Below the pieces are notes generated by a model. It was not told the DNA's origin, ran no database searches, and saw only the letters and a program-made list of their open reading frames with translations. The translations under genes and the position numbers were made by a program. From contig JAGNEZ010000015.1 of NCBI GenBank assembly GCA_018003015.1, positions 49,449-113,448 on the forward strand: a stretch of DNA of 64,000 nt, in the 5' to 3' direction. Origin of the DNA: Phycisphaerae bacterium (GTDB taxonomy: Bacteria; Planctomycetota; Phycisphaerae; UBA1845; PWPN01). Position 1 is the stretch's first letter; each line of letters opens with the position of its first letter. Positions 54,317 through 60,911 of this stretch are shown here, in pieces.

Positions 54317-55171
54317 TCAGTAGTGTAACGTGAAGAACTCCCACATGCGGTACAGGGCGGGACCACCATTGGGTCCGCTGCTGGGAGCCAATGACCGCAG
54401 CTCGCCCTTGATGTCCTGTACGAACTTGGCGTGGTAGTCGCTGTAGAGAGCGTTGGCGCCGTTGCCATGACACGCTCGCATGACCGTCTGACCTTCGCTG
54501 CTGCCGATGACCCCGTCGGCGACAAGGGCCTGCATCAGCGGCATCTGATAGGTCGCCGGATCAACCCCTTTGGTTTTGGCGAGGTAGTCCACGAAGTACG
54601 GATGCCAGACCTCGGACGGATAGACCTTCTTGCTGTCCGCACGGGGACACTTGCCCACGTCCACGGGCGCAGCGTACATGTACCCGCCCCAGGTAACGTA
54701 GGAGGTCTTGTCGTTGTGGAGGAAAAAGCTGTCGATTCCGTAGGTCGGATCACTCCAGAAGCCCTTCGGCGTGCTCGGGCAGTAGAACAAGCGCAGGTCC
54801 TTGCCCACGTACTTACCGTAAAGCATTCCGTAGTTGATGGGTTCCTTGATGTACTTCTGGTCGGCCGGCACCGATTCGTAGTGAAGCGACTTGTGTTCGG
54901 CAATGTTGTACCCGTAAGTCCCCCGGAGCGGCAAGCGCGCCTTGTGGTCAGAGGCATAACCCACCATGCCCAACCCGATCTGGTGCAGGGCAGCCAGACA
55001 GGAGGACCGCTTGGCCATCTCGCGAGCTTTGGCCAGTGAGGGAATCAGGATGGTGATCAGCAGGGCGATGATCGCCACCACAACAAGAACCTCGATGAGC
55101 GTGAAGCCTGCCCGCCTTGGGCCACGCCGTCGACCCGGCCGGCGGCCAAATCCTGCTGGTCTCCTGCCCAT
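54317..55171 (-). CDS. Prepilin-type N-terminal cleavage/methylation protein (planctomycete type)
   Basis: 284 codons from ATG 55171, preceded by GGAAGGGAG. A basic leader ([13 protein letters not shown]) leads to [24 protein letters not shown] with Glu at +5, then [32 protein letters not shown]. That is the H-X9-DG-like fold of planctomycete pseudopilin-like proteins. Further down are [13 protein letters not shown] and [23 protein letters not shown], a motif similar to RH.....N..F.DGH in that family. These proteins are made in dozens of copies by planctomycetes, function unknown. It follows a dockerin-tailed protein and precedes a propeller protein on the same strand. Confidence 0.88.
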   Translation of the reverse strand: MGRRPAGFGRRPGRRRGPRRAGFTLIEVLVVVAIIALLITILIPSLAKAREMAKRSSCLAALHQIGLGMVGYASDHKARLPLRGTYGYNIAEHKSLHYESVPADQKYIKEPINYGMLYGKYVGKDLRLFYCPSTPKGFWSDPTYGIDSFFLHNDKTSYVTWGGYMYAAPVDVGKCPRADSKKVYPSEVWHPYFVDYLAKTKGVDPATYQMPLMQALVADGVIGSSEGQTVMRACHGNGANALYSDYHAKFVQDIKGELRSLAPSSGPNGGPALYRMWEFFTLHY

Positions 55172-55287
55172 GACCACTCCCTTCCTCGGAGTGAGCTCCC
55201 GACAAAGGCCTGTGGACGCAAGCCATCCATGAAGTCGACCGCCTGCCAATGGCCACCACCAAACCGCAGACGTCTCAACTGCGTTCG

Positions 55288-56793
55288 CTAGTCGCAATCC
55301 GGGTTGGCCGCCACCGCTGGACCAATGTAACAGGCGACGAACGCATTGAGATCGCTGGAATCGACCTTGCTGTCGCCGTTGGGGTTCATGCAATCGCAGC
55401 CCGGCCTGATCGCGGTCGGGTCGAAGCAAGCCTGGAAGAAGCCGAAGTCAATCTGATCCACGTCGCCGTCGGAGTCAGCATCCGCGAAGGGCGCAGCGCA
55501 CGCCTTGTTCACACAGCCCTCACCAAGCGTCCAGGTCAGGGTGTGCGCGGGATCCTCCGCTGTGCACTCCTCCTCGGTGGTGACCCGGCATCGCCGGAAG
55601 CCGTACCCGACTTCCAGGCAGGCACCGACCGGCTCCGCAGAGACCGAGGCCAGCCAGCCTCGGGTGACGAACGTCGCCCCATCCTCCGTCCACGGACCAC
55701 TCCCGGCCACCCAGACGGTGCCGATATTGTCCACTGCCACGCTGTAGGCCCGCGATAAACGCGTGAAGTTCCCCAGCAGCCCAGCATCCTGGAAGTACTG
55801 CGTCAGATCGACCACCGTACCCACCTGGGTATCCCACAGAACGGCCTTCTCCATGCCGCGATACAGCATGCCGCTGACATAGCGGCCGTCCTCGCTGCAC
55901 CCATACGGCACGGACAGGCTCGTACTGCCGTCCTCGTCGCCGAACATCGGCAACTGCGAGGTCTGGCCCGTGGCCAGGTCATGCACATACGGAAACAGCC
56001 GGGCGTCTCCGGCCTTAGGCGACCGGCCAAAGATCTTCCCGCTCGCCTTGTCCCCGGCGACGCAGAAAGCCTCGCCGGCATTGGTCTCGTCCAGGCCCTT
56101 GAAGAATGCGACGGAACCTGTCCCGTTGCCGACCCAGGAGTTGTAGTAGTTCGATCTCACACCACTGACCATGCGAGAGCCCACCGCCAGGCCGTCCTTG
56201 GACACGCCGTTGACCGTGAGTTCCGAGCCGGTGTTGGTAGCCTTGTTATCCGATGCCACAGTCAATCCGGTGGAGGCGCCGGTCAGCTTGGCAATGCTGA
56301 TGTTGTACTGTCCGCCCTTGCCAAAGGAAGCCCAGAGCAGGTCGGTATCACCCGGGCCGGCAAGCGTGTTGGCCGCGCCCAAAAGAGAATTCGCAAAGTT
56401 GGGGCCATCGCGCCAGGCCTTCGACCAGCTCGCCCCACCGTTGCTCGTGATTCCGATGCAGGGCGTGTTGTTGCCAAGGCCAAAGTCAATGCGCCCGAAA
56501 ACCGCAACTTCCTGGACCGTGTCGTAGGTGCGGTAGGCCACGCCGGTCGCTTCCTTCATCGCGGCCCCCGAGATCACCACCACGCTGTTGGCCGGGGCGG
56601 TCAGAGAATCCCAGAGGAAGCCCGTTGTCCCCGATTTGCCCACCGCGTACCGGCCGTCGGGCGTGATGGCGCGGACTTCGGACGAGGTCTGGTCCGCAAT
56701 CGGCGGAACCATGACCAGGCTTGGCGCGGCCAACGCGACGGAGGCGCACACCACGATTCCAATTGCCACACACACACGTTCTGGACGAATCAT
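55288..56793 (-). CDS. Secreted protein with Kelch-like blades and dockerin-like tail
   Basis: 501 codons. Signal peptide [20 protein letters not shown]. Repeats such as [38 protein letters not shown] and [12 protein letters not shown] are the HAF/extended-repeat type (xSxDGxxVxGxx). The tail is a Cys-rich segment [17 protein letters not shown] followed by two calcium loops: [21 protein letters not shown] and [18 protein letters not shown], a dockerin-like pair. It follows the PEP-CTERM gene by 79 bases. The role is unknown; tail and signal point to export and to calcium-dependent attachment or sorting. Confidence 0.85.
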   Translation of the reverse strand: MIRPERVCVAIGIVVCASVALAAPSLVMVPPIADQTSSEVRAITPDGRYAVGKSGTTGFLWDSLTAPANSVVVISGAAMKEATGVAYRTYDTVQEVAVFGRIDFGLGNNTPCIGITSNGGASWSKAWRDGPNFANSLLGAANTLAGPGDTDLLWASFGKGGQYNISIAKLTGASTGLTVASDNKATNTGSELTVNGVSKDGLAVGSRMVSGVRSNYYNSWVGNGTGSVAFFKGLDETNAGEAFCVAGDKASGKIFGRSPKAGDARLFPYVHDLATGQTSQLPMFGDEDGSTSLSVPYGCSEDGRYVSGMLYRGMEKAVLWDTQVGTVVDLTQYFQDAGLLGNFTRLSRAYSVAVDNIGTVWVAGSGPWTEDGATFVTRGWLASVSAEPVGACLEVGYGFRRCRVTTEEECTAEDPAHTLTWTLGEGCVNKACAAPFADADSDGDVDQIDFGFFQACFDPTAIRPGCDCMNPNGDSKVDSSDLNAFVACYIGPAVAANPDCD

Positions 56794-56872
56794 GACTGCT
56801 CTCCTTACCTCACGCCTGCCGCCTGGGTGATACTCCGATGCTCCATCAGCCGCTCAGGCCACCACGAAAACG

Positions 56873-57994
56873 TCATCGCTGCCGACGCAGCAGGCCAAGG
56901 CCGCCCAGCACCAGCAGGCCGAACGTCGCCGGCTCGGGTACGATGGCCACCCAAGCCGTGGTCACGCCGCCAAATGTGCCATCGCCCACGATCGTCAGAC
57001 CGTCGCCGGACAGACCCTTGACGTTGAGGTTCGTCCAGCCCGAGCCCAGGTCCGGGATGAGCGTGGACAGATCTCGCGAGCCATTGGCTGCATCCCAGAT
57101 CCAAAGCCGGCGCGTTCCCGCAGTGAGATCCCGGCCATAGCCTGCAGCGACTGTTCCATCGCTGTTGAGGGCCTGAACCTCGTCGTAGTTGTCAGTCCCG
57201 ATGAAGGGGATCGCCACGACGGGAGTCTTGTTGAACGGCGTCACCTGCCAAATGGTGCCCTGCCGCTGAATACCACCGGCAGCGGTGCTCCAGCCGCCTG
57301 CACGCGAGCCATCGCGCGAGATGGCATTCGCGACGGCCTCAACACTGGTGCTCATCGCCCCGATGAGTGGGTCCAGTCCGGCCAGAGTGCCGCCGGCAAC
57401 AGCACCGCGCGCACCGCCCGGGCTGACCGCCCCATACTGCGCCCGACCAGCGTAGCTCCCGATATTCGAAATGCCATAGATGTAGGCGTCCTTGTTGTAG
57501 CTGGACGGGAGGCTCAGCGAGCTCCACGAGTTCGAGCTGTACTTGTAGCGGTAGGCCGTCCGGCTACCGCTCGAAGTACCCTGGTTCCCGCCGATCCAGA
57601 AATTGGACGCGGAGGCGGACGTGCAATAGGCCGTCCCCGTACCTAGCGACGCACTCCACGTGCCTGTGCCGCTGGTGTCGCCAACCCAGTAATAGACACT
57701 CCCACCGGCGTTCGCACCCACGACCACCTTGTCCGTGTTGCCGAACAGGGCATCCGAGATCCCGCTCCCGCCAACGGCCACACCAGCAGTGCTGTAGCCC
57801 GCCCCGATACCCTTGGCCCCGCCCCCTGGGGTCCAGATGTACGCACCGTTGTTGTTGAAGGCCACAACGCTGCCATCACTGGAAATGCCGGTGGAGGTCC
57901 CGGCACCCAGGTTGTAAAACGTGCCAAACGCACCCGATGCACCGGCGGTCACCGCAAACACTGCACAAACCGTCCAGAGTCTCTTACCTACCAT
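56873..57994 (-). CDS. PEP-CTERM sorted protein with HAF-type repeats
   Basis: 373 codons from ATG 57994 with GAGAGGACA upstream; the open frame extends to 58084 without a better start. Signal peptide KRLWTVCAVFAVTAGASGAFG. The body has xSxDGxxxxxN and GISNIGSYAGRAQYG type repeats similar to those in the downstream gene. The C-terminus is VPEPATFGLLVLGGLGLLRRQR: PEP motif, helix, and Arg cluster, the classic PEP-CTERM sorting signal recognised by exosortase. No exosortase is in the window. A strong promoter lies 425 bases upstream. It heads a row of minus-strand exported genes to 52705. Confidence 0.93.
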   Translation of the reverse strand: MVGKRLWTVCAVFAVTAGASGAFGTFYNLGAGTSTGISSDGSVVAFNNNGAYIWTPGGGAKGIGAGYSTAGVAVGGSGISDALFGNTDKVVVGANAGGSVYYWVGDTSGTGTWSASLGTGTAYCTSASASNFWIGGNQGTSSGSRTAYRYKYSSNSWSSLSLPSSYNKDAYIYGISNIGSYAGRAQYGAVSPGGARGAVAGGTLAGLDPLIGAMSTSVEAVANAISRDGSRAGGWSTAAGGIQRQGTIWQVTPFNKTPVVAIPFIGTDNYDEVQALNSDGTVAAGYGRDLTAGTRRLWIWDAANGSRDLSTLIPDLGSGWTNLNVKGLSGDGLTIVGDGTFGGVTTAWVAIVPEPATFGLLVLGGLGLLRRQR

Positions 57995-58418
57995 TTGTCC
58001 TCTCTCCTTCTCCGGGTTCCTGGCTGACCAGGTATGCCCATCCCACACGTCCATACCACCTCGCCCGGCCCCATCGCCGGGCAACCCAAGACCTCACTTC
58101 AAGCACGTTCAGCCTCAACGGGGAGCCATCTGAGACTGCCCACCTACACACCGCTGAAAACGTCCCGATGTTGCCGGCCGAGGTCGCTCCACGGACCCCA
58201 AGAAGCGTGATCTGAGTGGGACTTCTCCCCCTCTTCACTGGCCCCAATCCCGGGCTGAAGTGCTCCCCCACGACCGGCTCCGCATCGGCCTCACTTTCCC
58301 GTATGGGCTTCTCCTCCATGCCCCTGGGCGCTACCGCGCCATGTTGGCGTCCCTCCCTAGACGGCAGACATCGTCGAGATTTGATGACAGGACGCACGCT
58401 AATGTGCCAACACACTAG

Positions 58419-58447
58419 ATTTTACGCCAAGCCCTTGTCTCAGTCAA
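58419..58447 (-). promoter_or_regulatory. Strong sigma70-type promoter for the PEP-CTERM gene
   Basis: On the minus strand TTGACT (58447-58442), a 17-base spacer, and TAAAAT (58424-58419), each five of six to consensus. Transcription would begin near 58412, giving a leader of about 418 bases before the ATG at 57994. Confidence 0.6.
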
Positions 58448-58575
58448 GCGTGGACCGTGGCAAATGACCGCACGTCCTTCCCAGAATCCGCCACGCTGGT
58501 CACCCACCTTCTTCCGGCAGCCGGTCGTCGCGACCAGGCCCTCAGGAAAACGGCGGCGTCGCTTCTGTCTTTTAT

Positions 58576-58587
58576 ACAATCGATTGT
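58576..58587. repeat. 12-bp perfect palindrome
   Basis: ACAATCGATTGT, in a short AT-rich stretch (TTTTATACAATCGATTGTTAAATGATC) inside otherwise GC-rich DNA. It has the size of a dimeric regulator operator, but no regulator gene is nearby. Confidence 0.35.
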
Positions 58588-58961
58588 TAAATGATCTTAG
58601 AACACATGATGCGACGGCCGCTCCTGCCGACCACGCGAAACCAGGTGGCCGCTTCCGCTGCCTCGGTCTCTCGATCCCTGCCGGCACCCCGCTCATCGCC
58701 AGGCTAGCCGCCTCAGGCGTGCTCTCAACGGCTAGCAGATTGTCTCAACGCACTCACGGGCGACGGGCACGGGGCGCATTCGGCTCAGGAAGTCTGCCCA
58801 GACGTGAGGAGGTCGTTCAGACGATGGCCCCCGGCCCGGTCTGGGGCTCGGCGACCGGCCCCCTCCCCCCATGGAGTGCCAACGTGGGACGCGGACAGAG
58901 AACCAGTTAGCGATCAGCTCATGAACAACGTTGGGGTTGACCGGGGATACAGCGAAGATAG

Positions 58962-59225
58962 CCGAAACCACTACACCGCGCAGGAGTCGAACCTGCAACC
59001 TTCGGCTCCGTAGGCAACCAGCCTAGGGTACAAACGATTGAAAATGAAGAACTTACATGCGACGCGCCTCCAGTTTGTGATGGGGTTTGTCAAAACGCCC
59101 CGCAAACCGTCACCGCCGACCGCTTGGCCGCTCTGGCGGCGGAACTAGCGAAGCTGCCACCGGAAGCGAGAACACTGCTCGCCGGACTGCTCACCGCCCT
59201 CGACGCGAAGGACGGCAGGGCATGA
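58962..59225 (+). pseudogene. Probable integrase C-terminal tail joined to antisense tRNA-Arg
   Basis: Open frame of 87 codons between an in-frame TAG (58959) and TGA (59223-59225). It begins through the antisense of a tRNA 3' half, reading AGVEPATFGSVGN, and continues without a break into VQTIENEELTCDAP and TADRLAALAAELAKLPPEARTLLAG, ending ALDAKDGRA. The last 35 codons have normal high GC3 and helix-like composition, as real protein does. Peptides of the AGVEPATFGS type at the end of recombinases arise because the att site (a tRNA) lies inside or at the end of the integrase frame. No start codon or catalytic part (R...HxxR...Y) is present. I read it as the residue of an integrated element. 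Confidence 0.6.
58972..59013 (-). pseudogene. 3' half of a tRNA-Arg(ACG), attachment-site scar
   Basis: On the minus strand: anticodon loop CTACGGA (59013-59007), stem GCCGA, T-arm GCAGG-TTCGACT-CCTGC (58996-58980) and acceptor strand GCGGTGT. T-arm and loop are canonical for tRNA-Arg with anticodon ACG. The 5' side does not fit: GTTGC replaces the expected TCGGC, and no D-arm or matching acceptor 5' strand (ACACCGC) occurs upstream. Only the 3' part from the anticodon loop is left, the typical identity block of a tRNA-targeting integrase. Confidence 0.65.
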
Positions 59226-59526
59226 GATACGAACAGCTCTCGCCGTCGGCTCGGCCTCAGGGCGTCCAGCAGTGCTTCGGCCACCGGTCTACCGATGATC
59301 GCGGAGCGGTAGCGGTGGCCAGTTCCAGCCAGCGAACCCGCCCTCTCAGGTCCGATGTTGTCCTCATCTTTGGCGCCAGACCCGCTTCAGGGCCGCCAAT
59401 CCGGGCGCCATTCAACGATCAGACGTCGGGGGCGGTCCTTGGGCCTTCTGAGCAGGGGATCGACGTCCTTAAACGCGCAACCAGCCACTTCGTGGCCATC
59501 TGGACAACAAGTACGGGGGATCTGAC
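59226..59526. other. Unassigned stretch after the integrase tail
   Basis: 301 bases. I see no gene, repeat or hairpin that can be supported. A GGGGGATC ribosome-site-like run at its end serves the ORF at 59527. Confidence 0.5.
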
Positions 59527-59904
59527 ATGCAACGCTGGAGAAACGGACGGCGGATCGTACTGGCCTGGGAGGATTTCCAGAAGGTCGCCGTGCGAACCGG
59601 CCTGTGGCCGGATGTTCACGACCGGATGTATGCCCTGCTTGCCGCCGGTATGCGGAGGAACACCGTCAAGCGTCGGGTGATGCGGGAGTTCCTCGCCCAG
59701 CTCATCCTGGAGCTGGCACCGGAACCGGCCATGCCGCACTGTTCTGTGCCCACGCCCCCGCTGCCTCCGCCGGCCAGACAGGCGCCGGTGTCAATGTGCC
59801 CTTCTCCCCCCGCGTCAGCTCTGCCACGGTCGATGCCGCCGAGCGGCCCGCCACCGCCTCGACCATGGCCGCCTCCGCCGCCCGCGCCGCTGCCCTCGCA
59901 ATGA
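59527..59904 (+). CDS. Small protein of unknown function with proline-rich tail
   Basis: 125 codons, with GGGGGATC about 8 bases upstream. Residues 1-65 look like a real basic helical protein (QRWRNGRRIVLAWEDFQKVAVRTGLWPDVHDRMYALL). After about residue 68 the frame becomes almost only Pro, Ala and Ser, while the frame one base on has strikingly high GC3 (ATVDAAERPATASTMAASAAR). This suggests a frameshift near 59735, or two different pieces of coding sequence. It lies just after the integrase tail and may belong to the same element. No family recognised. Confidence 0.45.
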   Translation: MQRWRNGRRIVLAWEDFQKVAVRTGLWPDVHDRMYALLAAGMRRNTVKRRVMREFLAQLILELAPEPAMPHCSVPTPPLPPPARQAPVSMCPSPPASALPRSMPPSGPPPPRPWPPPPPAPLPSQ

Positions 59905-60074
59905 AAACGGGTCCCATCCAAGGGCTCGCCGGCAAGCGATCCGGACCCCCCGGTGAGCGCGCAGACGGTACCAGATCCTATCTCGCCTGTCCGGCGAAGC
60001 GGTTTTGGGTTTGGGTCCCATGTGGCGCAGCCGCGGGCTGGAGGATGCCTCGCGATGTACTTGCCCGGCGTTCT

Positions 60075-60590
60075 TCACTTCGCACAATCCGGGTCTGCCG
60101 GTTCCGTCCCGCTGTAACACCGCTGGAAGATGCCGAAGTCAGAGGCGTCCACGTCGCGGTCGCCGTCGAAGTCGGCGGGGATGATGTGCGACGCGTCCGC
60201 AGTGAGCCAGCAGCCTTCCGGCAGATGCTCAGGATCGTACGGGATCGCCGGACCGGTCGCGCAGGCTTCGAACGTGGCATAATCCCCGGCATCCACGTCG
60301 CCGTCGGAGTCGAAATCGCCGGGGATGGAAACAACGAGGAAGATGTACGCCGAGCCGGAATCGATGCCGGCGTCATCGTTCCCCCTCGCCCCCACGATGG
60401 CGGTGGCGCCGCTGATGGAGACGGAAAGCCCGAACTCGTCGCCAGCCGCGGCGTCGGAGGCGGTGAGCTTCCTGATTTGGCCCCAGTTGTCCGCCCCCCC
60501 CTGGTCGCGCCGGAAGATGTACGCCGAGCCGGAACCATCGCCGGCGTCATCGTTATGGTACGCCCCCACGATGGCGGTGTCGCCGCCTCC
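60075..60590 (-). pseudogene. 5'-truncated FG-GAP/dockerin-tailed protein
   Basis: The frame enters abruptly at about 60590 in the middle of an FG-GAP blade (DTAIVGAYHNDDAGDGSGSAYIF). It continues through one more blade (EFGLSVSISGATAIVGARGNDDAG) and ends in a dockerin-like tail: DFDSDGDVDAGDYATFEACATG and ADFDGDRDVDASDFGIFQRCY. Intact family members have a signal peptide and about seven such blades. Upstream of 60590 the frame turns to low-quality residues (RARAWKTRGG) with no blade, so at least five blades and the export signal are lost. The tail itself is intact up to its stop at 60075. Confidence 0.75.
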
Positions 60591-60817
60591 CCGTGTCTTC
60601 CACGCCCTCGCTCCGCGACCCTCGCCCTCGCGCCCTGCGCGCGGCTCCACCGAGCCCGGCCGGCTCAGGTGCGACGATCGCACGGACCACGCCGGTGGTC
60701 ATGCCGTCGAAGCCCGTCGGATCAAGCGGAAAACCCCTCGCTGAGGCCGCCCGGTGTGACGCCGAGCCCCAGATCCGTTTCGCCGTGAGCGATTGAAGAG
60801 GACCTTTCTCCAGCGTC

Positions 60818-60860
60818 AAAAAAGGGACCCGCTGAAGCCGTCTCCGGCTCCAGCGGGCCC
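60818..60860 (-). terminator. Rho-independent terminator of the RCC1/PKD gene
   Basis: Hairpin of 13 base pairs with one mismatch: CCCGCTGAAGCCG at 60828-60840, loop TCTC, CGGCTCCAGCGGG at 60845-60857; GGG/CCC extends the base. On the minus strand it is followed by TTTTTT (60823-60818). Position 50 bases after the stop at 60912 fits. Confidence 0.85.
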
Positions 60861-60911
60861 CAATTACTCACCGGCCTCCCTCATGAGCGAGAGGGTACCG
60901 TTTGCAGACGG

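Larger units (their letters stand above)
57995..58961. other. Long intergenic region upstream of the PEP-CTERM gene
   Basis: About 970 bases with no supported gene. It contains the minus-strand promoter at 58419-58447, a 12-bp palindrome in an AT-rich patch at 58576-58587, and ends at the tRNA-Arg fragment. Open frames here (such as 58804-59013, ending ESNLQPSAP) are translations of the antisense tRNA sequence and not proteins. Confidence 0.6.

Noticed and set aside
58804..59013. ORF ending ESNLQPSAP
   Set aside because: The end is an antisense translation of the tRNA-Arg fragment in a different frame from the integrase tail; the upstream part has no protein-like features.
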